Part shown: positions 26,401 to 46,241 of the stretch, piece after piece
How positions within the stretch are numbered: the stretch's first letter is position 1
Layout: every line of letters begins with the position of its first letter
DNA from: Antennarius striatus
Taxonomy: Eukaryota; Chordata; Actinopteri; Lophiiformes; Antennariidae
Length of the DNA stretch: 64,000 bases
Reading direction: 5' to 3'
Assembly (NCBI RefSeq): GCF_040054535.1
Contig: NC_090778.1
Location: 16,003,501-16,067,500 of the forward strand
Notes under the pieces: generated by a model
Database searches by the model: none
Told to the model about the DNA's origin: nothing
The model's input: only the letters and a program-made list of their open reading frames with translations
Made by a program: the position numbers and the translations under genes

Positions 26401-29400
26401 TAAAGTTGCACCTTTTCCTAGTTCTCACTTCCTCAAAGTCTCGTTTCCTCCTCTTGCAATTCTAATTACCTCAACGAGTTCTTTATCTATCTCCTTGCTA
26501 ATTTCAGATTTTTCTTGGACTGGCTGATAAAATCAGCTAAAAACTGAAGAAAAAAAAAATCACATTTTAATGTCTATATACTTTTTTCACCCTGAAGAGT
26601 CGACGACAGCCCTACAGAGGCCACCGCAGGTTTAGGCAGGAGATTAGAGACAGAGAGAAACCAATCAGAAGCTGGTTTACCTTTACTGGCCCGTTGCAAG
26701 TCTTTCTCCAGGCAGCAGGTGCAGCAGCTGTGCTGAGGGCAGCAAAATCCTCCTCCCGGACTGCTGGTGGCGCCGGGGAGTTCTCGGACACAGTCCTCGT
26801 GGTAGTAGCAGCCACATCCGGACACGGAGCAGCGCGTCACCTCCCGGCCAGCGGTTTTACAGCTGAAACATGGATGGTTGCCTAGAAGGAGAGAAGAGAG
26901 CCAGAAATGAAACGAGCCCCCAGGCAGCAGATTGGCTGATGGGAAAAGATTCACTCACCGTTTCTACATTCCAGGCAGGTGAATCTGCCCTCAGGGAGAG
27001 ACGTCAGACCGAGACACTCCATGTGAAACTGTCTACTGCAGTCACCTTCACATACCACCAAACCCTCGCCATACACCTCGCAGATCTACACACACAAACA
27101 CACACAGGTGAGCAGGACTCAGTCACGGAAACACGTAGTAGAAAGGCAGAGCGACATAAATGAGTCACCGCACCCACCTGGCAGACGGTGTCTCTCTTGC
27201 TACTGCCGCCGTCCTGGCGAGACAACCCAGAGTCGACAGACTGAGTGTCTGAAGCGTCGGCTGCTGCTGGACTGTCAAGGCTCTTGCCAAATAAACCCTG
27301 TGAGGACAAAAACACCGACATCCCAGTGGTGAAGAGACTAGATTTACAGAACACCTTTCTCATCTCATCAATTGCACAACGCGCCTTACAAAAAGGAAGC
27401 ATTCATTCATTCACACTCCAGCTTATAGTGGTGGCAGAAGTGTTAGGAAAAGCGCTCACACCCCCAGAAACAATGTTGGCTTCAATATCTGAAACACTGC
27501 AACATGTAGCCCCGGGGTGTGAAAATCATTTTCACCGAGGGCCACATCAGCATAACGGCTGTCCTCAAAGGGCCAGATGTAACTAATAAATGTAAGTAAA
27601 TGTAATGTAAAATAAATGTAACTACTCCTTAATGTTAAATAAATGTATTACTTATTCAAGTTACAAACATTACAGTTACACAGAAAAAATATGCTGTTGA
27701 GTGTTTCTCCGTTATAACATAAATCCTTTTGTCAGGTTACGAAAAAAACTAGGTAACTCCATCAATCAGGGACCAAACTATCCAAATGAATTAAAAAAAA
27801 TTACATCAAGCACAAGTTAGGACATTAATTTTGTTTAAAATGTTTTTGTCAGAGTTAAAATGGGCTTCATTACTGCATTATGGGAAATTTAGGTTTTGGT
27901 GATAGCACACTCTGATCTTTTATGCTCTCGTGGGCCACAATGGGCCCCCGGGCCTTGACTTTGACACATGTGGTGTAGAGTGTCTGCGATCAAACCTCGG
28001 CTCTTCCATTGTTCTCCTTCCTGAGCCACACACATCCGTAACATGCAGTCCATGCATTGGAGATATACAGGATTGTCCCGTTTCACTTGGTGGATGTTTC
28101 TTTATGTGTTTTCTACTCTTACCTGTGGATCGTTGAGGCCTCTGGAGTCAGAGTCAGAGGTGTCTCTGTACTGAGAAGAAGTCATCTCCACATCTGTGGA
28201 TGCTCGGCTTCGTTTCTTCAGGGGCTTGCAGGCGTCTGAGATCTCACTAGCTCCTAGAGCGTCGTGGCGAGGCAACAAGAGAGTCTTAAGGAGCGTCCAC
28301 CACAGACAAAGAATGTGTCAAACAGGGATTTCCTACCTTTTTGCGAACCTGTTCTTAGTGTGGTCTCAGGAGCCAGCACCGCCTGTCAGGAAGTCAGACA
28401 AATATTTGGAGGTTATGGTTGTGATATTTGTGATCTACAGGGTACGCTGAGAAATTTTCACCTTAAGGCGAAGTTCAACAAATGACAGAAGTTGTCAGTT
28501 CATTGAATTAAAAAGGCGTGCATTCATTTAAAATGTTTTACTGAAGCAGAGAAAACTGATTTGAAATACTCCATTTTCCCGACAAGGTTTAACTCACAGA
28601 AAAGACAGGCGAACAAAGTTTCTCCAATTAAATTCTTATAAATTGCATATCTGAAAAAGTTATAATTATCAAAATTTAAATAAATGCTTAAAATTCTAAA
28701 AATTCACCATAGGAAATTTTGTACAGTATATGAAGGATGTGAACAAAAAGTTGTTGAAGCATCTTGGAGAATGACATGGGAGATGGAACAAACAGAAAAC
28801 ACAAGAGCTCCTAAATAACAAAAGGCACCACTTCAGTTGGTTGTTGTGTGTAAAGAGTTTAACAAACAAAAGAAAAAAACACTTCTGAGATGTACAGGAG
28901 GGGTCCGTTCCACTGGGACCCTCTTTACTGTTTTGTAGCAGGAGATTTAATACAAAAAGGAAAAAAAAAGCAACAAACAAAACTTGTGTAACAAGTTGAA
29001 TTTGACTCACAACACATCATACATTCAAACATTCTCGGCTCATTACTTCAAATAATACAGTTACCCTGAGATCCGACGGGAAGCAGGAAACAAGTCGTAG
29101 CGACATGCTTCGCTAACGCCGCTTGATTGTTCATTTCTTTATTACATCTTTAACAATTTAGCCTTTATTTGACAACGACGCACATGAAAAAAAACAACAA
29201 CAAACAACAAACAAAAAATGAATGCATGTATAGCAAACACATGCAGATGGACTCAGACGAGGCGTTACGGCAGCGATGGTTCTGAACACCAGGGCAGGAA
29301 GGATACCTGTTCCTTTTTGGTTTTCTTCTTGGGGACCGTATCGCTGCCTCGCTCTGACTCAGACCTACTTCTGATTGACCGCCGCTGCAGTTTCCTCTCC

Positions 29401-32375
29401 TGAGAGCCTGAAAACACCACAAACTATTGAACTCTACCTCGCAAAGTCTTTTAAAATCAAATTCACAAAAAGGCACAAAATCCTGCAGGTCTGCGTCTTT
29501 ACCGACCTTGTGGACTGCTGTGCTGTGATCCCGGCGAGGACGTCTGCTGCATCCCTCCCTCCTCGCTCTGACTGGCAGGGGAGCCTCTCCTTTCCTCCCC
29601 CTCTTCCTCCCCTTCATCCCCATCCTCCTCTTCCTCGGGACTGGGCTCGGGTTTAGCTCTGCTGTCCTGCTAAAAGCACAAATATTTGAATTATCCTTAA
29701 CAGACACCCGTCGCGTCTTAAACGTTCGGGCCTGCCACCCACCCACCTCGGGGGAGCAGTACCCCAGGTCGGGCTGCCTGGCTTCTCTCTCCACTCGCTC
29801 CTCCTTGTCTTCCTCTCTGTCCTTCGCTGGAGACGGAGCAGCTTTTTTCTGCAGGAGAGGCCAGTCGCACTTGGTTATCTCCACGTTCAGCCTCTTCATG
29901 GTGATGGAGAGAGGCAGTAGCTTCCTGGCGGCGGCTGTTTTCCAGGCCCTAACAGGCGGAGGCGAGTCCTGTTGCTGCTGCGCGTCACAGCCGGAGCTCC
30001 GCTGCGGCGAGTCGCCCCTCTGGTTCTTCTCTTCGTTGGAGGCCTGGGAGTTGCAGCTGTCTTCCGCGTTTGAAACGCTGCACTGTCTGCGCGGCAGCTG
30101 CCTTCGCGGTAGCTGCTCCCCGTCGGGCGACTTCGCTCCTCCGTTCTCCTTCTTGCGGACCGAGCCGCTGGAGCGGCGATTTCGTTTCTCAGCTCTGACG
30201 TTGGCTTTCTTGCTGGGCGGGGCTTCATTAGGGTCGGGGTCGACGTAGATGAAGGTGTAGTTGTCGATCCGCTCCTGCCGCGTCATCACCAAGGCGTCCT
30301 CGGCGTGGCCCACACCCACTTCCCACTGAGAACGCTCCCGCTGAGGGATGGGCTTCAGGAGCTGCAGAAGAAGTCATCAAAAAGATGCAAAACAATTGAT
30401 GAACTATTTCTAAACAGAACAAATCTGACTTTGGGTCAGGGTTATTGACACTAACTTACACAAATATGTATTGGAAGTAACATCTACGATGGTTTGATTA
30501 AAACAAGAAATATCAATGAATTCCGTCTTGTGGTTTTTAAGGAGATGGGGATGGAATAAATCAAACTGCTTCAAGTTTACTTCACTGTAATTATTCTTCG
30601 CCTCAAAAAGCTGCTATAGCGTCTAAAGAAAAGATAGAACTCAGGTTAATGACGTTTTTAAACGGGATCATCTTTCTTTCACGCTTACTTTTTGCTTCTC
30701 TACAGGGTTTGTGGCTTTGCGCAGAGTTTCAGCCTGAAGCTCCTCAAACTGTTGCTTCCCCTGGTACATGACTATCCTCTTCTCATGGATCCAAGCTCGC
30801 TCAGCGATGCTCCCAAAGAACTGGACGTGATATTCCCTGTGACCTGCACAGAGCCGGAGAAAGGAAAACACACGCTGTTTTTCTGAAGTCTGTAACGCGT
30901 CATTTATCTGAGGAGGGAAACGTGTCGTTTTAGAGACTTTAAGGTGATTTAAGGTGAACTTGTGTTCATACCTCTGGTGTTTATGCGCGTGTGGACCTTC
31001 ATCTGAGGGTCTGAGGAGACCATGCAGGGCCACCAGGGGTAGGTGCCCACTTTGGACCACACCAGATCTCCTATCACGAACTCCTTACAGAAACCTGTCT
31101 CCTGGATCACAGATGGATGATGGACCTTCGGAACCTAAACGTAAACATGATCAGGATCATTCTGAGTTTAGTCACATCTGCAGTGGTCAGTGTGGCATGA
31201 ATTGAAAAGGCTGCAAGGAAGGAAGTCGCAGTGATCTTGCCTTCTGTGTCTTTGGTTCGGTTTTGATGACAGTTTTCTGCGGCTTCTCCGTCTGCACTGG
31301 GTGTGCTTCTGCAGGCTGAGGCTGGAGGTGGGGGTCCTCCGTCAGGCCCGGGGTACCCGTCTGCGTTGGGTTCAGGCTCTGCTCTGGAACCTGCAGCTGC
31401 GACCTGGCGCTCTTTTTCCTCTTCTCTTTCTTTCTCTCGTGTCTGCGCTGCATCTGCGTGGCTTCGCTCTTCTGGGACTCGTTCTGGAGAAAACAACAAG
31501 AATTCAGTTGACTTCATGTTTAAAAGGGTCAAGTCTGAACTAAACCTCTCTGCTTACTCAGATGCTGTTGGAAAGACAATTAACCAGGATTAACTCGTTG
31601 TACAATTCCATTTCATGCCACATAAGTTTCCGTCGTTGAATCGACACCTTCTTGAGCTTGTTAACAAAGTGTGTTTCTGTTCTATGGAGGGCAGAAATCT
31701 TCTAATACATTTCTTGCTTCAGTACAATAAAATACTGAACTCGCAGTTTGGGCAATACCAAAAAAAATCTCATACCAGTTCAACAACGATCAGATCTAAA
31801 AAAAAAAAAAAAACCCTCACAAACATCTATGTAATTTTTTTTTTAAATTTTTAAAAAAAAAAAATTGCCTCTATGTATCTATGTAATATTCTACTATGTA
31901 ATAGGTACAATATTCATCTATGTAATATCTATGTAATCTATGTAATATTCTACATCCAAACAATCTATTGATTAAACAACCCCTAACAACTAGTTTTATG
32001 AACAGCTGTAGGTTAAATATACTGCTGGTTCTCCACATTCACAATTTGGAAATAAATTTATTGTCACTGAAAATGCATCAGTAATAATCAGTTCATCTGT
32101 AGATTCTTGAATATTAACTGAATTATTTACTCAAACAAACAGCAGCACCAAGTCTGGTGGCATCAAGTTGCAAATTTTGAATAAAACCCAAAGATATCTG
32201 AACAACAATGAAATAAATCAGATAAACCACCTGCTGTGAGAAGCTGTATTTGTACTTGAAATTACATTAGTATACTTTCACTTTTTTACTCTGAAAGAGA
32301 GATTCTGTAACAAACATTTTAACTTCAGCATGCTTGACCCTAACCTAAAAATGTCCATAATGATGTCACTGATGC

Positions 32376-32437
<62 letters not shown>

Positions 32438-33269
32438 ACACATGCATTACCTGGAGTTCTTGCAGCAGATCTCCACACAGTGCAGATTCAAACAGTTCTT
32501 TCCCGTTCTGATACGTCTTTATGATCTTCAGTTTGATTTCGGGGGAGCTGGTTTTCTTCAGAACCCCCCCCGGGGTGATGGATAGGGCGTGGGAGTGTTG
32601 AGAAGAGGGAGTACTGTCCACCAGGGAAGGGGGAGGACTGGAAGAAGGGAGATGTAATGGGGGAGGATGGGGCAGGGTGTGCGTCATGATGTGAGGAGTC
32701 TGGGGCACGTGGTGCTGGGGGGGCAGCGGGGTCGGTGGGGGACTCTGCGGGTGTGGGTGCGTTTGTATGTGAGGTGGGTTCGAATGGAAGTGATGTGCGT
32801 GGTGGTGGTGGTGATGATGAGGGTGGTGGTGATGGTGGTGGAGGTGGGGGTGATGCGTGGGCAAAGGGGGGGACACGGGAGACAGAGATCTCTCCTGGAG
32901 TCCCGGCCCTCTCAGGACCGTCCCCTCGCCCGGCAGGAGGCCGTGCTCCCCGTAGCTCCGGATGGCCCCGTAGCCGTTAGCCGACCCGTTGGGGAACTGC
33001 GAGTACATGGAGAATTTTGCCTGCGGCTCATAAATACCCAGCCCGGGGGGGTAGCCGTTGGAGACCTGCGACAGGTCCTCTGAGGCCGACTGGGGGTAGG
33101 AAAACTCTGCATCCAGGGCAGCATCGTAGGAGGGTCCACCATCCTCACCCGGGTCACTGCCGGTGTCACAGGTGTCTTCCTGTCTGATGTTGGCTGAGTC
33201 AATGAGCTGAGGGGGTTGCTGAATTGTATTTCCCATGATCCCTTGCATGAAAGAGAAGGAGAAATCCAT
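17473..33269 (-). CDS. nsd3: NSD3 (WHSC1L1) histone H3K36 methyltransferase, complete coding region
   Basis: A nuclear SET-domain enzyme that mono- and dimethylates histone H3 lysine 36. Coding exons: 32451-33269, 31241-31483, 30972-31134, 30689-30843, 29747-30361, 29507-29666, 29307-29407, 28337-28382, 28123-28253, 27178-27297, 26959-27085, 26681-26881, 23919-24098, 23074-23220, 21278-21434, 20174-20376, 19964-20076, 19719-19865, 19499-19621, 19050-19166, 18836-18977, 18639-18745, 18345-18549 and 17473-17744. They sum to 4794 nt in one open frame of 1597 residues (human 1437). Visible in order: the N-terminus [20 protein letters not shown], nearly identical to human; PWWP-1 (TYPWWP, ~385-390); a PHD cluster (~850-1105); PWWP-2 (NYRWWPAE, ~1120); AWS (~1228-1280); SET (~1300-1410) with the cofactor motif NHSC at 1373-1376; post-[16 protein letters not shown]; and the final PHD ([11 protein letters not shown]). 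The 46-nt exon 8 is confirmed by its fit to human TGLQKGASEIS. Intron 2 uses a GC donor. Extra length over human comes partly from a His/Pro-rich stretch in exon 1. Confidence 0.96.
19386..19480. repeat. Fragment of the ATAAGGCGCAC inverted-repeat element
   Basis: A partial copy in an nsd3 intron, starting AAGTATTTTCCACACTATAA and carrying TTTTCTCAAAAACCAACAGC, a block shared with the copy at 43912-43992. It is the same family as the complete short copy at 33856-34010. Confidence 0.55.
24560..25644. mobile_element. Non-autonomous hAT-type DNA transposon with 8-bp target duplication
   Basis: A ~1085-bp element in nsd3 intron 12. The left end is CAATGTTCCCTCT and the right end AGAGGGAACACTG, so the termini are inverted repeats with one early mismatch. 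The flanks are GCTGGAAC (24552-24559) and GTTGGAAC (25645-25652), an 8-bp target duplication with one difference. Eight-base duplications and CAGTGTTCCCTCTAAGCT-type ends fit the hAT superfamily. A 177-codon open frame inside (from 25100) has no transposase motif that I recognise. Confidence 0.75.
27513..27970. mobile_element. Decayed hAT-like non-autonomous element
   Basis: It contains TTTTCACCGAGGGCCACATC, GGGCCAGATGTAACTAATAA and, at the right, GGGCCTTGACTTTGACAC. This resembles a common fish element whose intact ends read GTGTCAAACTCA / TGAGTTTGACAC. The ends here are degenerate and a target duplication cannot be fixed. It lies in an nsd3 intron. Confidence 0.5.
32381..32436 (+). repeat. 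(GT)n microsatellite beside nsd3 exon 1 donor
   Basis: Twenty-eight uninterrupted GT units. On the nsd3 transcript strand it is a CA repeat that begins 14 bases downstream of the exon 1 splice donor (exon ends at 32451). Confidence 0.97.
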
Positions 33270-36160
33270 TGTTGGGCTCCTGCATCCTTAACTGTCTTTT
33301 TCTTTGACTGGAACTGTTCACAGAGAAACAAAAAAGACGCAAATGAGTCGGATTAAATCAAGATCACTGAATGACCACACACAGTTCTCAGATTACCCAA
33401 AGTCCCTGTCTGAGGTTATCACGTTTATCACGGAGGACATGCAGCAGCAGCTTTACATTACATTCATCAGAGTTCAATGCGTGACCCCTCAGGCTCCTGT
33501 CCTCTGTAACATTTATGTATGCATGTGTTGTGTTTATGTCGTCAGGTTGGGATCAGGTTTCAGACGACACATCTTCCTAATCCTTCATAACCTACAGCCC
33601 TCCACATTGTACTGGCTCCTGTTTACCTTGTGCTAATTATTATACAGAAATGTATGTGTGCTCTACAGACATTGATGTAATCTTACCATTTGTTAACTAC
33701 ATTTTAACATTAAAAAATGCATTTTGCCATGGTAGGGTCTCAAAACATCCTAGAGATCTCATCAGCAAAACCTACACTCTCATTTCAGACATGGATCTCT
33801 GTCATGTTAACTCCTACAAACATGTGCTGACTTTAACAACAGTTCTGGAGAATTACAGTATTTTCCGCACTATAAGGCGCACTGCACTATAAGGCGCACC
33901 TTCAATAAATAGTCTATTTGAAAAAAAAATTCACATATAAGGCACACTGTCGATTTTTGAGAAGATGAAAGAAAGGCTGTTAGGTGCGCCTTATAGTGCG
34001 GAACATACTGTAGTCCTACAGTATGTCCTACAAATGACCGCTTTAAAGCCAAATCAGGCATTGAGAGGTTTAGATATTCCACTCTTCAAAAACCTATTCC
34101 AAAAATCTAATTATTAACATGTTAAATCTTAATTATTAACATGTTAATATGAAAAAATTAATGAATAGTAGAAATTAATAACTCAAAAGCATTGATTAAT
34201 TTACAGGTAGATAAACCTGCTTTCAGAAAAGAGGCCAAATCCTCAGTTGTTCAGGTTCTACAGGCTACTGCTTGGCGTCCATTAATCATCTGTGGAGGGT
34301 TTTTTTTTTTTCTTCACGACATCAATTTAAGTTTATATTTATCATCACAGCACATGATGGCTTCAGATCACCAACAAACAAAAAAAACGTGGTGGTGTTT
34401 CTCACACTTGACACTTTTGCTGTCCATCCCACCGACAAAACTAAAGAGTGTAAAAGTTGTTTCTGGTCTGGATCGACTGGAGTAGATCTGCTTTAATTTG
34501 AGGACATGTTGTCAAAGGAGCAGCCAACACATCCTGATGTGCTCCACTATCGACCACCAAGCCATGCAAATCCACTGAATCTGTTATTTATGGGATTGGA
34601 ATCTGTTGCGTTCATCATGCCTGCTTCTGCTTTGTTAAAGCGGATCGGAGCGTTTAGACGCGACACGCATCCGAAGCGTTTCCCTGATGTTAGCCTGCAG
34701 CTACCTGCCATCCAGCGGGACTGTCTCTGAATAGATACCCGTGGTTTGACCGGATACAACCCAAACCCCCCACACCGGGGAAGAGTGTTCTGCTTATGGG
34801 TTACAGGAATAAAAGAGGCCAGCTTTGTTGATCGGTGTGAACGAGTCACAGATGGACCCAGATGAGGGATGGGGAGCTAATGCTAGCTGGGCTAGCTCCC
34901 CTCTGCCAACATGGCTGCCTTTCCCCCCTTTAAATCAAATTGTCTGGTGTGATTATCCCTCCATCACTGAAGGGTGGAAGAGAAATGTGCCCAAAAATGA
35001 GCTAACTGTACCCGATTGTCCGCGGAAATAGAAGAGGAGAGGAAGGGGGGGGGGGGACAACAAGCAGCGTTAGCGGCTATGGAGAACATGCTGATCGGCG
35101 GAGGAGACGCATTTGGACTGCGAGTCGAAAGATGCAGGATAATACAGAACAGAACAAAACATGTCAGTACCTTCAGCGTGTCCCATTCTAAACACATACA
35201 CCAGCCAGCAACGCGTCCTCGTTTAATCCAAAATTAGAATTAAAATAAATCCTACGCTTGTAGCCAAACGCACAAGGCCTTTCCTTTGCGTTTTAACGCA
35301 ATTCTCCACATAGAGGAGGAGGAGGGGGTGTTACGCTCTCCGCTCGCTGCCCAATCCCAATTCTTGGCTCTTCCTCAATGTAGGGGCTGAGAACCCTGCG
35401 AGGAGCAGATGTGTTCCGATTCTCGCAGGATTGTTGATAGTAATAATTATTAGAATATTTTCAAATCCTTCCTTCCTTTTTTTTTTTTTCTCTGCTCCAA
35501 ACAAAAAAAAAACAAAAAACAAAACAAACAAAAAACAAACAAACACGCTGCTTCCAGTGCAAGGTGGTTCCAAGCCCAGCTGCAGATCACACAAATCCGA
35601 CCTGGAGGGTCAATCGGGAGGTGTTGGGTTCGGTGTTGGTTGGCTGTGTCAGGAGGGAGTGGTGGGTCGAATGCTAAGGGGTTGTAATGTCAGTCACAGC
35701 AGCGCTGGGAGGAAATCCATGTGTCAGGATTCATGTGAGGATGACTCACTGATGAGTCCAGTTAGATATAAGGTTAAATTACTGGCGTCGACATGATGTT
35801 TTAATGTGAAGGGTGTGAACAGTGTTAAATAATTGTTGGGGTTTTTTTTTAATCTGACAACAACACGATGCAGATACTGTGCCTCCGTTTACACTAGTTT
35901 CTCTGATAGGCTTTTATACCCCTCCTCCTTGCCTGATCTCTACAGAGATCAGAAAAACACAATGAGGACGTCCCACTCTGTCGTTAATTCCAAGAGCACA
36001 ACACTTGTGTCATGATTTGAAAATAAAATCATAAGGCATGGTACCATTTGTGCTGGAAATTAGCTACCATGATGTTGTAAAAAACTTAGATAAATTGAAG
36101 GCTCAATATATTAAAAGATAAATTAATTCTAATACATGAGCAGTGCCGCAATGTTTTAAA
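33270..36160. other. Upstream region of nsd3, no coding exon recognised
   Basis: An acceptor (GATGCAG|GAGCCCAACA) lies just before the nsd3 ATG, so the 5' UTR continues in one or more upstream exons that I cannot place. A GC-richer zone at about 34.6-35.3 kb is the likeliest promoter. Apart from the element at 33856-34010 and homopolymer runs near 34299, 35047 and 35480, I see no other feature. Confidence 0.4.
33856..34010. mobile_element. Short TA-flanked inverted-repeat element (Tc1/mariner-like MITE)
   Basis: A 155-bp element with ~26-bp near-perfect inverted ends: left CAGTATTTTCCGCACTATAA, right GTGCGCCTTATAGTGCGGAA followed by CATACTG. It is flanked by TA on both sides (33854-33855 and 34011-34012), as expected for Tc1/mariner-type insertion. 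The interior is an imperfect fold-back with no coding capacity. Related fragments lie at 19386-19480 and 43912-43992. Confidence 0.7.
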
Positions 36161-36165
36161 ATATC

Positions 36166-36478
36166 TTCTTCTTCTTTTCCTTTTGGCTTTTCCCTTCAGG
36201 GGTCACCACAGCGAATCAGTTGCCTCCATCTAACCCTGTCTTCTGCATCCTCTTCTCTCACACCAACTACCTTCATGTCCTCTTTCACTACATCCATAAA
36301 CCTCCTCTTTGGTCTTCCTCTAGGCCTCCTGCCTGGCAGTTCAAAACTCAGCATCCTTCTACCAATATATTCACTATCTCTCCTCTGGACATGTCCAAAC
36401 CATCTCAGTCTGGCCTCTCTGACTTTATCTCCAAAACCTCTAACATGTGCTGTCCCTCTGATGTACTCATTCCTGATC
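36166..36478 (-). mobile_element. RTE LINE 3' fragment
   Basis: About 310 bp nearly identical to the 3' end of the LINE at 8.3 kb (signature TTCCCTTCAGGGGTCACCAC, then the [14 protein letters not shown] and RWFGHVQRR coding region on the minus strand). The similarity stops abruptly at about 36478. Its close match to the 8.3-kb copy suggests recent activity. Confidence 0.88.
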
Positions 36479-36611
36479 TGTATTCAAATTTATATTAAAA
36501 GGCATGTGTTGTTACAGGTCATAATAATTTTTTTAAAAGTTCATTATTTTTAATGAAACTTGGCTTAGACAGTAACACACTGAATCTGTGTGAGTGGTGC
36601 CGTTGGGTATT

Positions 36612-37353
<742 letters not shown>

Positions 37354-37899
37354 TGGATTTTGTCCAGCAACACCTCTGGTTCATGTGGTGGTTCTGTAGC
37401 ATTGATATATAGTATTGGAGTAGAGGAAAACCTAAAATTAAAATGATGAATTCAACATTGATTTGGGGTTGTCTAGTATTTGGCTAAAGTAACCACAACA
37501 TAGTCTGGGTCATCAACTCTGCTCACATAAAGTTTGGAGGAGGATATGGGAATAACCTCAAACTCAAAGTACTTTTATTATTGTTTTTTTAAACTTTATT
37601 ATTTTTTAAACATACAATTGTGTAAAATTAGAGGTTTCTCAGCTGTGCATCTCTTTGCTGAATGAAGTAAAAAGGCCCAGAGAAATGCGTCAGAGGTATT
37701 CATCTTATTAATATACGATCTTCGGTCTACTCGCGTACAACCTCCACGCACGTACAGTATGACTCTCAACGCAGCTGCGATGGCTGCACAAATAGGCTGA
37801 CCCATTGAGAACTGGAACAAGACGCATCTGGGAGCGATTCGGTAGAATAAACCCACCGTAAATGGGTTTATCACCTCATCAGGAGCCATTTTCGTTGTC

Positions 37900-38316
37900 C
37901 CCGTTTATCCGGACTGCTTGTTTTGGATGGATTACGTCATTCACGTGTTCCACAGAAGCCTTTCGACGCCCCGTCATTGACGCTGGAGGTGAGTGGTTCT
38001 AGCTGCCATTTCATTACCGCTCGCCCCGCTGCTGCTGTTGGAGCGGCTAGGCTAGCAGGAACCGAGCTGCGGGGCAGCTAGCACGGCTAGCACAGCTAGC
38101 ACTCCGCTGAGGGGGACGCTGGACTGCCGGTAACTTTGTTAAAGTCGTCACATTTCGAGAGTGTTAGATAAACAGATTATAGGATTAGTTTGTTACCCCG
38201 ATAGCTAATATTTGTGAGTTAATCTTATTGTCATTAAACAGATTGGATCCCAGAGACAGTGTTGTTTTATTTACCGGCACCATTTAGCTAGTCGCGTAAA
38301 GACGTTAGTTAGCCGC
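37900..38316 (+). promoter_or_regulatory. letm2 promoter and alternative 5' UTR exons
   Basis: A CpG- and GCTAGC-rich region ahead of letm2. It has a CRE-like TTACGTCA near 37932-37939 and an E-box CACGTG near 37942-37947. Two donor sites could end non-coding first exons: GCTGGAG|GTGAGT (exon end ~37988) and CTGCCG|GTAACT (exon end ~38129). Either would splice to the coding exon starting at 38759. It faces away from nsd3, so the two genes are head-to-head across about 4.5 kb. Confidence 0.5.
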
Positions 38317-38443
38317 GATGCTAACAGGACTTTCGTGTTAACCAAAGTCCTGTTAGCATCGCTAACAGGACTTTGGTTATGGTTTAACATAACATGTTAA
38401 AACCATGTTATGTTAAACCATAACATGGTTTTAACATGTTATG
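38317..38443. repeat. Nested perfect inverted repeats (snap-back cluster)
   Basis: Three consecutive perfect palindromes. (a) 17-bp arms 38317-38333 and 38344-38360 with a 10-base loop. (b) 17-bp arms 38341-38357 and 38361-38377 with a 3-base loop, re-using the second arm of (a). (c) 25-bp arms 38388-38412 and 38419-38443 with a 6-base loop. An alternative 16-bp pairing, 38381-38396 with 38404-38419, competes with (c). It lies in the letm2 5' intron. Extrusion as hairpins or a cruciform is plausible. Confidence 0.9.
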
Positions 38444-38780
38444 AAAATGAACGTTAATATGATATTTGTCAGTTAACGAAATTGAGTGAGTGTCGAGTTG
38501 TGTTTCGTTGTGTTGTTACATCATGTAAACGTCCTGATGCGTTCTGTTTGTTAGCTTGTAGCTTTGTTTCATTCATAACCAGAGGGTTTAAGGGCTGCAG
38601 CTGTGACGTCCGGTCGCACAGATCCGTGTCCATGCTGTCCATGAGTATTTTTCCAGTCGGCCTGTTGCGTCAATGTGGGAGTGGATTGTAATCAGACACC
38701 TGACATGCTCCCTCTCTGCCCTTTCTCCTGCCTCCTCCTCCTCCTCTGCTCCCAACAGAAAACCCCGACCTGCCTCAGCG

Positions 38781-46241
<7,461 letters not shown>

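Noticed and set aside
29165-29740. The minus-strand open frame continuing past 29747 toward 29165
   Set aside because: It is intron read-through beyond the donor GAG|GTGGGT of nsd3 exon 5. The NSD3-like residues stop there, and the real next exons are in other frames.
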